DNA from: DATDAH01 sp963725155
Lineage (GTDB): Bacteria; Actinomycetota; Acidimicrobiia; Acidimicrobiales; DATDAH01
Direction of reading: 5' to 3'
DNA: 64,000 bases
Assembly (NCBI GenBank): GCA_963725155.1
Contig: CAVRXU010000005.1
Coordinates: 124,001 to 188,000 of the forward strand
Under the pieces are notes generated by a model. It ran no database searches. It saw nothing but the letters and a program-made list of their open reading frames with translations, and had not been told where the DNA came from. Numbering within the stretch: the first letter of the stretch is position 1; each line of letters opens with the position of its first letter. Shown piece after piece: positions 50,251-57,869 of this stretch. The translations under genes were made by a program, and so were the position numbers.

Positions 50251-51813
50251 CTATCCCGCGGACCGCTCGTTCGGGAGCTCGTAGACGAAGACGGCCAGCT
50301 CCCGGAGCCCGCGGCCGCCCCGGGTGGTCGAGCCGGAGTAGAGGAACGGCTGGGTGTGGACGATCTCCATGGACGCTCCGGTGCCCGGGCCGAAGATCTC
50401 GTCGACCAGCTGGCGGGCCAGGGGGTCGTCCCCGTCGATGACGTCGCCGTGGTTGGCGATGTGGGTGACGCCTTCCGCTCGCAGGAAGGCCCCGCCGCGC
50501 CCCGCGGCCATGGCGTCGGCGAACTCGCCGCTGTTGACCACGCCGTCGAGGTTGACGACGGGCTGATCCGTGAAGGCGCCCAGCACGCCCGCGTCCCAGG
50601 AGGCGACGACGGCGTCCTCGGGCAAGTTGGCGCTGATCCAGCGCCCGGCGTCCCGATTGGCCTCTTGGATCGAGCGGAGGTGAGGGTCGAGGAACTGCGG
50701 GGTGAGGAACAGCAAGCCGCCCAGCAGCGGGAGCAGGAGAATGGCCTGCACGGCTCGCAGCGACGAGCGGCCTTCCGCGGCCGCTCCGTCGAGCAGGTCG
50801 GCTCCGCCGTGCACGAGCAGGGCCAGGGCGTAGAGCACGAGCGGGGAGAAGTACCAGAGCCACTGCTGGGCCGAGAGCAGCACGTAGTAGCCGACCAGGC
50901 CGATGCAGAACGGCAAGTACCAGCCGGTCGCCGCCAGGAAGCCGGTGAGGCGACTGAAGCGCTCGCTGGGACCGAGGCCCCGCAGCTTGTGGCCGACGAG
51001 GCCGGCGACGGCCGCCACGATCAGGACGGCGACCGCCAGGGCCGGGGTCAGCTCGACCCTCTTGATGTCACCGCTGATCTGCATCAGGCGCCCGAAGGCG
51101 AGCAGGTTGGCGGCCATGTAGACGACGGCGGTGATGGCGGGGGCGGCGACCAGCTGGAGCAGGCGGCGCAGCCCTTGGACGCCCATGCGGCGGACGTCGG
51201 GCAGGACCCAGGCCGCGCAGATCAGGGTCAGGAGAGCGGCGTCGGTCCGCGCCAGGAAGGCCAGCGCGAGGAGCGCACCGAAGTGCCGGCGGCCGGTCGG
51301 GTCGGGGTTCTCGACGTCGAGGTCGCCGGACCGGGTCAGCAAGAGCGCGCCGACCAGCACGACCAGGCCGGACTCGAGCCCGCTGCCGACACAACGGAGC
51401 ACGAAGGGGTTGGCGGCGAAGAGCACGATGGCCGCGGCCAGCACGGGTGAGGGGTGTCGGACCCGTCGGACGACCAGAGCCACGGCACCGATCCAGCAGC
51501 CGAGGGCGATGGCCAACTGCGCCCGCATGGCCGCGGTGCCGTCGAGCCCGACCAGGCGGGGGAGCACGGAGACCGCCTGCCAGGCCGGGTGGTAGCCGTT
51601 GGTGGCGTTGATGGTGTCGAAGGTCGACCCGTGGCCGTGGGCCAGGTTCCGGCCGATCTCGCCGTAGTACCAGGCGTCGTCGAAGGTCAGGGCGAACGGC
51701 GCGTCCGACCAGAACAGGATCACGACCAGCCAGGCCAGGCCGGCGCCCACGGCGGCCAGGATCAACGGCCGGGTGTCGGCCTCAGCCCGCGTCGGGGCAA
51801 CGGTGATCGCCAC
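50251..51813 (-). CDS. GT-C-type membrane glycosyltransferase-like protein
   Basis: A 520-residue protein with about ten membrane helices. The first extracytoplasmic loop carries FALTFDDAWYYGEIGRNLAH followed by STFDTINATNGYHPAW, the acidic DD motif region seen in lipid-linked sugar (family 39-like/ArnT-like) glycosyltransferases. A soluble C-terminal domain ends with FVYELPNERSAG. The likely role is transfer of a sugar from a polyprenyl phosphate to an envelope acceptor; donor and acceptor cannot be told. GTG at 51813. Confidence 0.8.
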   Translation of the reverse strand: MAITVAPTRAEADTRPLILAAVGAGLAWLVVILFWSDAPFALTFDDAWYYGEIGRNLAHGHGSTFDTINATNGYHPAWQAVSVLPRLVGLDGTAAMRAQLAIALGCWIGAVALVVRRVRHPSPVLAAAIVLFAANPFVLRCVGSGLESGLVVLVGALLLTRSGDLDVENPDPTGRRHFGALLALAFLARTDAALLTLICAAWVLPDVRRMGVQGLRRLLQLVAAPAITAVVYMAANLLAFGRLMQISGDIKRVELTPALAVAVLIVAAVAGLVGHKLRGLGPSERFSRLTGFLAATGWYLPFCIGLVGYYVLLSAQQWLWYFSPLVLYALALLVHGGADLLDGAAAEGRSSLRAVQAILLLPLLGGLLFLTPQFLDPHLRSIQEANRDAGRWISANLPEDAVVASWDAGVLGAFTDQPVVNLDGVVNSGEFADAMAAGRGGAFLRAEGVTHIANHGDVIDGDDPLARQLVDEIFGPGTGASMEIVHTQPFLYSGSTTRGGRGLRELAVFVYELPNERSAG

Positions 51814-51879
51814 GGTTGCCTATCGGCGGCGGTGGTCCTCCTCGGAAGGAGAACCCCCGCCGCCGAGCGTCAGAACGGC

Positions 51880-52518
51880 TCAGGCGATGCGGATGCTCGC
51901 GCTCCGGGAGGCGGAACCGGGCTCGAACAGGGCACCACCGCCGTCGATGGCGGCGAGGTAGTCGGCGTCGCCGGCTGCGGCCTCACCGGCGCGGTCAGCC
52001 GCGGCCGCGTCCTCGTGCACGGCGATCCAGGTCATCTGGCCGAACGGGCCGTAGTCGTCGGTCAGGAAGACGCTCCCGGTTCCGGTTACCGCGGTGTAAC
52101 GGTCAGCGATCTCCACGCCCCACGCCAATGCGGCCCCGAGCTGGCCGGCTGCCGGTGTTGCGGTGGTGACCTCAGCCCACGCTCCGGGGGGCGGCGGGTC
52201 GCCGGGCTCGGTGGTCGTGTGCACCATGGTGCGCAGCGCGTCCTCGAAGGGGATGGTGCCGGCGAATGCCTGGCCCTGGGTGACGAGGTCGAGGTAGCCC
52301 TGGTCCGCGGCCACCTTGGCGGTCTCTTCGGCCAGCTGGGCCCGGGACTCGACCAAGGCCGTCCAGGCCAGCGTGCCCAGCGGGTAGCCGAACTGGCCCT
52401 GCCACAGGGTGACCTCGACATCCATGGCCTTGTTGACGGCGGTGGTGATGTTCACCGCCCACTCCAGTGTTTCGACCGGGCCCCCGTTTACGACGCCGAG
52501 GCGCGAGAACAGATGCAT
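51880..52518 (-). CDS. Hypothetical protein, 212 aa
   Basis: ATG at 52518 is set by a strong GGAGGA eight bases upstream; the longer in-frame extension is an antisense-like Ser/Arg-rich shadow. The protein starts HLFSRLGVVNGGPVETLEW and ends GGALFEPGSASRSASIRIA, with an aromatic middle stretch FGYPLGTLAWTALVESRAQ and DYGPFGQMTWIAVHED. The two halves each have a TW-type strand followed by an acidic helix, suggesting two related alpha/beta (dimeric ferredoxin-like) domains, but this is a guess. No signal peptide, cysteine or known motif. Confidence 0.75.
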   Translation of the reverse strand: MHLFSRLGVVNGGPVETLEWAVNITTAVNKAMDVEVTLWQGQFGYPLGTLAWTALVESRAQLAEETAKVAADQGYLDLVTQGQAFAGTIPFEDALRTMVHTTTEPGDPPPPGAWAEVTTATPAAGQLGAALAWGVEIADRYTAVTGTGSVFLTDDYGPFGQMTWIAVHEDAAAADRAGEAAAGDADYLAAIDGGGALFEPGSASRSASIRIA

Positions 52519-52636
52519 GTCCGTATTCCTCCCCCGAGGTCTCGCCGGGGTCGGAATGACCCTCGCCGATGTACCCCCTAGGCACACACTCTCGCACCGA
52601 TGGCCGTCGAGCGCATCCCGTTCGGCAGCACAGGAC

Positions 52637-54346
52637 CTACATGGTCTCGGAGAACGAGACCTCGCCTTCGCCGCGGAGGACGTTCTTGAGGAGCTTGCCG
52701 CTGGCGTTGCGCGGGAGCTTGTCGCGGGTGAGCTCGACGTAGGCGGGGACCTTGAAGTTGGCGAGGGTCTCGGCCACCCAAGCCTGCACGTCCTGTTCGG
52801 TGAGGATGCCGCCGGGCTGCACCTGGACGACGGCCTTGACCTCCTCGCCCAGCTCCGCGTGGGGCACGCCGATGACGGCGGCATCCGCGATGTCGGGGTG
52901 CTCGACCAGGCGCTGCTCGATCTCGACGCAGTAGATGTTCTCGCCCCCGCGGATGATCATGTCCTTGGCCCGGTCGGTGATGAAGAGGAACCCGTCCTCG
53001 TCGACGTAGCCGATGTCGCCGGTGTGCAGCCATCCGTCGATCACGGTCTCGGCCGTGGCCTCGGGCTTGTTCCAGTAGCCGGGCATGATGATCGGCCCCT
53101 TGATGAGGACCTCGCCGGTGTGACCCTCGGGGACCTCGTTGCCGTCGGCGTCGACGACGGCCAGGTCGACCACCGGCACGGCGGGCCCGACCGATTCGGG
53201 GCGTTCGACAGCGTCCTTGCCGGAGATGACGGTCGCCACCGAGCTGGACTCGGTGAGGCCGTAGGCGTTGGACGTGCTGGCGACGTTGGGGAAGGTCTCC
53301 CGGACCTTCCGCTGGAGCTCGTCAGCCGACGGCGAGCCGCCGAAGGCCACCGCGGTGACGGTGCTGGTGTCGTAGTCGTGGCGCCCGGGGTGCTCGCAGA
53401 CCCGCCAGACCATGGTCGGCACCGTGGCCCAGATGGTGACGCCGTGGTCCTGGATCAGCTGGAGCGCGCTGTCGGGATCGAACCGCCCCTCGGGGATGAC
53501 CAGCTTCACGCCGGCGATCATCCCCACGACCAGACTGCTGTGGCAGCCGGACACGTGGAAGAGGGGCGAGGTGAGGAGGCCGACGGTCTGGCCGCCGCCG
53601 CCCAGGCCGGAGGTCTCGGGGTTGGCCATCACGGTGGCGACGGAGTTGTAGATGGTGTTCTGGAGGTTGGCCACCATGTTCCGGTGGGTGGAGATGGCGC
53701 CCTTGGGCCGGCCCGTGGTGCCCGACGTGTAGAAGATGACGGCCGGGTCGTCTTCGTCGATCGGGGTGTCCGGGAACGCGTCGGTCGGTTCGGCCAGGAG
53801 CTCGTCGAAGGGGTGGATGCGCGGGTCGTCGAAGTCGGCGGGGTCGGCGTCGATCAGGTAGATGCGCTCGAGCCCGGGGGCCTGGTCGAGCTGGTCGGCG
53901 ATGCGCTCGAAGCGCTTCGCGTCGGCCACCAGGACCTTGGCGCCACTGTCGTCGAGGCCGTAGAGGATCTCATCGGTCTTCCACCAGCCGTTGAGCCCGA
54001 CCAGGATCGCCCCCAGGTCGACCGTGGCCCAGAACGCCAGGCACCATTCGGCGTTGTTGGCCGACAGGACCGCGACCCGGTCGCCGTGGCCGACGCCGGC
54101 GTCGCCGGCCAGCGCGGCGGCGACGCCGTTGGCCTGCCGCACGAAGTCGCCGTAGGTGATGCGACGGTCGCCTTGGACGATGAACTCCTGTTCCCCCCGC
54201 ATCGCCGCCGCCTGGGCGACCTCCCGCAGCGAGCCCATCCGCACCTTGTAGACCTTCATCTCGACGCCGTTGACGACGTCGGTCGTGACCTCGAACGCCC
54301 CTCCCGGCCCGGTCAACTGCTCCCGGATCTCCCCCTGCGACGTCAA
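52637..54346 (-). CDS. AMP-dependent acyl-CoA synthetase (FadD-like)
   Basis: A 569-residue adenylate-forming enzyme activating a carboxylic acid, probably a fatty acid, to its CoA ester. Signatures: P-loop IFYTSGTTGRPKGAISTH, SNAYGLTESSSVATVI, the hinge HTGDIGYVDEDGFLFITDR and the C-terminal catalytic lysine in LPRNASGKLLKNVL. TTG at 54346 is chosen because GGAGG lies just upstream; the longer form would translate through a palindrome. The chain ends EVSFSETM. The upstream border of the ribosome-binding site touches that palindrome. Confidence 0.93.
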   Translation of the reverse strand: MTSQGEIREQLTGPGGAFEVTTDVVNGVEMKVYKVRMGSLREVAQAAAMRGEQEFIVQGDRRITYGDFVRQANGVAAALAGDAGVGHGDRVAVLSANNAEWCLAFWATVDLGAILVGLNGWWKTDEILYGLDDSGAKVLVADAKRFERIADQLDQAPGLERIYLIDADPADFDDPRIHPFDELLAEPTDAFPDTPIDEDDPAVIFYTSGTTGRPKGAISTHRNMVANLQNTIYNSVATVMANPETSGLGGGGQTVGLLTSPLFHVSGCHSSLVVGMIAGVKLVIPEGRFDPDSALQLIQDHGVTIWATVPTMVWRVCEHPGRHDYDTSTVTAVAFGGSPSADELQRKVRETFPNVASTSNAYGLTESSSVATVISGKDAVERPESVGPAVPVVDLAVVDADGNEVPEGHTGEVLIKGPIIMPGYWNKPEATAETVIDGWLHTGDIGYVDEDGFLFITDRAKDMIIRGGENIYCVEIEQRLVEHPDIADAAVIGVPHAELGEEVKAVVQVQPGGILTEQDVQAWVAETLANFKVPAYVELTRDKLPRNASGKLLKNVLRGEGEVSFSETM

Positions 54347-54355
54347 TCCGTTCCT

Positions 54356-54409
54356 CCGTACCTTGTGCGCCAGTGCGCCAGATCTGGCGCACTGGCGCAC
54401 AAGGTACGG
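54356..54409. repeat. Perfect 54-bp palindrome, upstream flank of the AbiEi/DUF559 gene
   Basis: Two 27-base arms centred between 54382 and 54383, with no mismatch. The core TACCTTGTGCGCCAGTGCGC (54359-54378) recurs with one change in the palindrome at 55391-55438. It ends directly at the ribosome-binding site of the acyl-CoA synthetase and lies 46 bases before the AbiEi/DUF559 start. Confidence 0.95.
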
Positions 54410-54455
54410 GACGTTCCGGGTGGACTGTCACACCCCGTGACCAGCATGGATCGAC

Positions 54456-55376
54456 ATGGCACGGAAAGCAGATCTTGAGGTGGCCGCGATCGGCGCCGCC
54501 CAGTACGGCTTGGTGACCCCGGACCAGGCATCCGCCGCGGGAATGAGCCGGCGCACGATCACCCGACGGGTGGCAACCGGCGGATGGGAGCGGTGCTCGA
54601 CACGGGTGATCGGTCTCCCGTTCGGGGAGCCCTGCCTAGAGCGACTCCTCATGGCGGCCCAGCTCCACCAGCCGGTTGCGGTCGTGTCGCGTCGGGCGGC
54701 CGCCCGACTCCACGGGTTCACCCTCCTGATCGACGTCGTGCCTGAGGTGACCGTGGACTACCGCTCCAGCAATCGAAACCCGTTCGCTCGCGTCCACCGG
54801 TCGGCAGACCTGTTCGCCGAGGACATCGTCGCGATCGGCCCGCTTCAGGTCACCTCGGTCGCACGAACGGCCGCCGACCTCTTCACCTGCTACCACCGGG
54901 GTCGGGGCGAGCGCATCGTCGACGACCTGCTTCTCAGCGGCCGCATGGCGATCGACGAGCTGGCCGCGGCCCACGACCGCTACGCGGGGTGCGGCCGTCC
55001 GACGACCGTCATCATGCGCGAAGTCATCGCGGACCGGAGCAAGCGGGCCGACATCAAGCGCAGCAAGCTGGAGGCGGCGTTCCTGGGCCTGGTCGAAAGC
55101 ACGGAGCTGGACGACCCCGACGAGCAGGTGCCCCTTCCCGGCTGGGTCGAGGAGCCGGGACACGCGGACTTCGCCTACTCCTGGGCGCGGGTGATCGTGG
55201 AGGTGGACGGGCGGCGGTGGCACGGGCACCGGGAACAGTTCGAGCGGGATCGCCGCCGCGACAACGCCGCGCAGATCGCGGGCTGGATCGTCCTTCGCTT
55301 CACCTGGGAGCAGGTGGTGCACCGTCCGGAGTACGTCCTCGAGACGATCCGCGCCGCCGTTCGCCAGGCCGCCTGA
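54456..55376 (+). CDS. AbiEi-type winged-helix / DUF559 (Vsr-like endonuclease fold) protein in a palindrome-flanked cassette
   Basis: A 306-residue protein. Residues 1-50 resemble the AbiEi antitoxin winged helix (YGLVTPDQASAAGMSRRTIT); the middle (VSRRAAARLHGF ... VARTAADLFTCY) is typical of this group. The C-terminal ~80 residues are a DUF559/PD-(D/E)XK-like domain with HADFAYSWARVIVEVDGRRWH and FERDRRRDNAAQIAGWIVLRF, catalytic Asp and Glu/Asp intact. Such genes occur in many copies in some actinobacteria with no clear role. It is enclosed by two related palindromes at 54356 and 55391. Nuclease activity is inferred, not shown. No toxin partner gene is adjacent. Confidence 0.85.
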   Translation: MARKADLEVAAIGAAQYGLVTPDQASAAGMSRRTITRRVATGGWERCSTRVIGLPFGEPCLERLLMAAQLHQPVAVVSRRAAARLHGFTLLIDVVPEVTVDYRSSNRNPFARVHRSADLFAEDIVAIGPLQVTSVARTAADLFTCYHRGRGERIVDDLLLSGRMAIDELAAAHDRYAGCGRPTTVIMREVIADRSKRADIKRSKLEAAFLGLVESTELDDPDEQVPLPGWVEEPGHADFAYSWARVIVEVDGRRWHGHREQFERDRRRDNAAQIAGWIVLRFTWEQVVHRPEYVLETIRAAVRQAA

Positions 55377-55390
55377 TCGGCGTTCGCCTC

Positions 55391-55438
55391 TACCTTGTGC
55401 ACCAGTGCGCCAGAAGTGGCGCAGTGGTGCACAAGGTA
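55391..55438. repeat. 48-nt hairpin, downstream flank of the AbiEi/DUF559 gene
   Basis: Arms 55391-55412 and 55417-55438 pair with one mismatch around GAAG. By hand it matches the central 48 bases of the upstream palindrome at 43 positions. Positions 11 and 38 change together (G-C to A-T), so pairing is preserved. It lies 14 bases after the cassette gene and seven before the end of serC. Confidence 0.92.
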
Positions 55439-55445
55439 CGAGACC

Positions 55446-56564
55446 TCAGAGGGCGGCGACGACGTGGTCGATGCAGGCCGTGAGGGCCTGGACGTCGGAG
55501 GGGTCGATCGCCGGGAACATGGCGATCCTCAGCTGGTTGCGGCCGAGCTTCCGGTAGCTGTCGGTGTCGACGATGCCGTTGGCCCGGAGGACGGCGGCGA
55601 TGGTGTTGGCGTCGACGCCCTCGAAGTCGATGGTGCCGACGACGGGGGAGCGCATGGCCGGGTCGGTGACGAAGGGCACGGCGAAGTCCCGATCCTCGGC
55701 CCAGTCGTAGAGGACCTTCGCCGAGGCCTCGCTGCGACTGGCGGCGAACTCGAGCCCGCCGTTGTCGGCCACCCAGCGGGCCTGGGCCTCGGCCAGGAAG
55801 ATCGTGGCCAGCGCCGGGGTGTTGTAGGTCTGGTCCTTGCGGGAGTTGTCCAGGGCGATCTTGAGGTCCAGCGACGCCGGGATCCAGCGGTCCGAGGCGG
55901 CCAGGGCCTCGATCCGCTCGACGGCAGCCGGTGAGGCGACGGCGATCCAGAGCCCGCCGTCGGCGGCCAGTGCCTTCTGGGGGGCGAAGTAGTAGACGTC
56001 GGTGACCGAGAGGTCGACCCGGATGCCGCAGGCGGCTGAGGTGGCGTCGACCAGCACGAGGCCGGCGTCGGCGGGCCTCGACAAGGGCATGGCCACACCG
56101 GTCGACGTCTCGTTCTGGGTCAGGCAGTAGGCGTCGATGCCGTCTTCGGCCACCGGCAGGGGATGGGTGCCGGGGTCCGACGCGATGACCGACGGCTCGC
56201 AGAGGTGCGGCGCGGCGGCGACGCCGGAGGCGAACTTGGAGGAGAACTCGCCGAACGACAGGTGCTGGCTGCGTTCGTCGATCAGGCCGAAGATGGCCGC
56301 GTCCCAGAAGGCCGTGGTCCCGCCGTTGCCGAGCAGGACCTCGTAGCCGTCGGGCAGGGCCAGGATCTCCGCCAGCAGGTTGCGCAGGCTCCCGACCACG
56401 AACTGGACCGTGGCCTGCCGATGGCTGGTGCCCAGGTAGTCGGTCCCGGTCGCCGCCAGCGCGTCGACCGCCTCGGGCCGGACCTTGGAGGGCCCGCTGC
56501 CGAAGCGACCGTCGGCCGGCTTGAGGTCGTCGGGGATCGAGATTGCCGGTGGAGTTCCGCTCAC
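55446..56564 (-). CDS. serC: Phosphoserine aminotransferase
   Basis: PLP enzyme (372 aa) of serine synthesis, and of PLP synthesis in some bacteria, converting 3-phosphohydroxypyruvate to phosphoserine. It is the mycobacterial-type SerC: PADGRFGSGPSKVRPEAV, TDYLGTSHRQATVQ, LLGNGGTTAFWDAA, the PLP-lysine strand DVYYFAPQKALAADGG, and NSRKDQTYNTPALATIF. GTG at 56564. Divergent from the aminotransferase gene. serA, the preceding step, begins at 63391. Confidence 0.95.
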   Translation of the reverse strand: MSGTPPAISIPDDLKPADGRFGSGPSKVRPEAVDALAATGTDYLGTSHRQATVQFVVGSLRNLLAEILALPDGYEVLLGNGGTTAFWDAAIFGLIDERSQHLSFGEFSSKFASGVAAAPHLCEPSVIASDPGTHPLPVAEDGIDAYCLTQNETSTGVAMPLSRPADAGLVLVDATSAACGIRVDLSVTDVYYFAPQKALAADGGLWIAVASPAAVERIEALAASDRWIPASLDLKIALDNSRKDQTYNTPALATIFLAEAQARWVADNGGLEFAASRSEASAKVLYDWAEDRDFAVPFVTDPAMRSPVVGTIDFEGVDANTIAAVLRANGIVDTDSYRKLGRNQLRIAMFPAIDPSDVQALTACIDHVVAAL

Positions 56565-56606
56565 GACCTGCCACTATCGCGGCGGCATCCCGAAAGGACC
56601 AATCCA

Positions 56607-57803
56607 TTGCCGTCAGAACGCCTCTCGACCCGAGTCACCGCCATCGCCCCGTCGGCCACCCTGGCCGTGGACGCCAAGGCCAAGGCGATGAAGGCCAACG
56701 GTCAGGACGTCATCGGGTTCGGCGCGGGCGAGCCCGACTTCCCCACTCCCGCCCACATCGTCGAAGCCGCCAGGGTCGCCGCGCAGGACCCCGCGGCCCA
56801 CCACTACTCCGCGACGCCGGGCCTGCCCGACCTGCGCCAGGCCATCGCCGACAAGACCCTGCGGGATTCGGGCTACGAGATCAGCGCCAGCCAGGTGGTG
56901 GTCACCAACGGCGGCAAGCAGGCGTACTACGAGGCCATCGAGTCGATCATCAACCCGGGGGACGAGGTCCTCCTCCCCGCGCCGTACTGGACGACCTATC
57001 CCGAGCCCATCGCCCTGGCCGGCGGCACGTCCGTCGTGCTCCCGACCGACGAGGCGGCGGGGTTCCGGGTGACGGTGGACCAGCTCGAGGCGGCCCGCAC
57101 CGAGCGGACCAAAGCCCTGCTGTTCGTGTCCCCGTCCAACCCGTCGGGCGCCGTCTACCCGAAGGCTGAGGTCGAGGCCATCGGCCGCTGGGCCGTCGAG
57201 CACGGCCTCTGGATCATCACCGACGAGATCTACGAGCACCTCACCTACGACGACAACGAGTTCACCTCGTTGCCCGTCGTCGTGCCCGAGGCCGCTGACC
57301 AGACCATCGTCCTCAACGGCGTGGCCAAGACCTACGCCATGACCGGCTGGCGGGTGGGCTGGATGATCGGCCCCCCCGACCTGGTCGAGGCCGCCTCCAC
57401 ACTCCAGTCGCACCTCTGCGGCAACGTGGCCAACGTCTCCCAGCGGGCGACCATTGCCGCCCTCGAGGGCGGCCTCGACGACGTGGCCGTGATGCGGACC
57501 GAGTACGACCGCCGGGGAAAGCTCATTCACCGGCTGCTCAACGAGATCGACGGCGTCAGCTGCATGCTCCCGCAGGGTGCCTTCTACGCGTACCCCTCCT
57601 TCGCGAGCGTGCTCGGTCGAGAGCTGGTCGGCCAGACGCCGACGAACACCCTCGAGCTGGCCGACCTGATCCTGGCGGAGGCCAAGGTCGCCTTCGTGCC
57701 CGGCGAGGCGTTCGGGTCGCCCGGCTACGGCCGGTTCTCCTTCGCCCTCGACCCCGAAGACATGCAGGAAGGCATCCGCCGCATCGCCGAGTTCCTCGCG
57801 TGA
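56607..57803 (+). CDS. Class I/II aminotransferase, aspartate aminotransferase type
   Basis: A 398-residue fold-type I PLP enzyme of the AAT-Ib group. It reads FGAGEPDFPTPAHIVEAA, HHYSATPGLPDLRQAIAD, APYWTTYPEP, FVSPSNPSGAVYPKAE, the PLP-lysine motif LNGVAKTYAMTGWRVGWM and C-terminal FALDPEDMQEGIRRI. Aspartate/2-oxoglutarate (possibly also prephenate) are the likely substrates. TTG at 56607 with AAAGGA upstream is the start; the longer frame runs antisense over serC. Confidence 0.92.
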   Translation: MPSERLSTRVTAIAPSATLAVDAKAKAMKANGQDVIGFGAGEPDFPTPAHIVEAARVAAQDPAAHHYSATPGLPDLRQAIADKTLRDSGYEISASQVVVTNGGKQAYYEAIESIINPGDEVLLPAPYWTTYPEPIALAGGTSVVLPTDEAAGFRVTVDQLEAARTERTKALLFVSPSNPSGAVYPKAEVEAIGRWAVEHGLWIITDEIYEHLTYDDNEFTSLPVVVPEAADQTIVLNGVAKTYAMTGWRVGWMIGPPDLVEAASTLQSHLCGNVANVSQRATIAALEGGLDDVAVMRTEYDRRGKLIHRLLNEIDGVSCMLPQGAFYAYPSFASVLGRELVGQTPTNTLELADLILAEAKVAFVPGEAFGSPGYGRFSFALDPEDMQEGIRRIAEFLA

Positions 57804-57819
57804 CCCGCAAGACCGGCTC

Positions 57820-57869
57820 GTTCTGGCGCCCGATCCTGGTGCCATGACCCCGAAATCAGGCGCCAGAAC
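57820..57869. repeat. 50-nt imperfect hairpin spanning the start of the S9 peptidase gene
   Basis: Outer arms GTTCTGGCGCC (57820-57830) and GGCGCCAGAAC (57859-57869) pair perfectly; inner bases pair partly. The ATG at 57844 lies in the loop region. Its first 16 bases recur at 35974. Confidence 0.8.

Noticed and set aside
54347..54400. Longer acyl-CoA synthetase start through the palindrome
   Set aside because: A GGAGG site directly precedes TTG 54346, and the extra residues would come from palindrome sequence.
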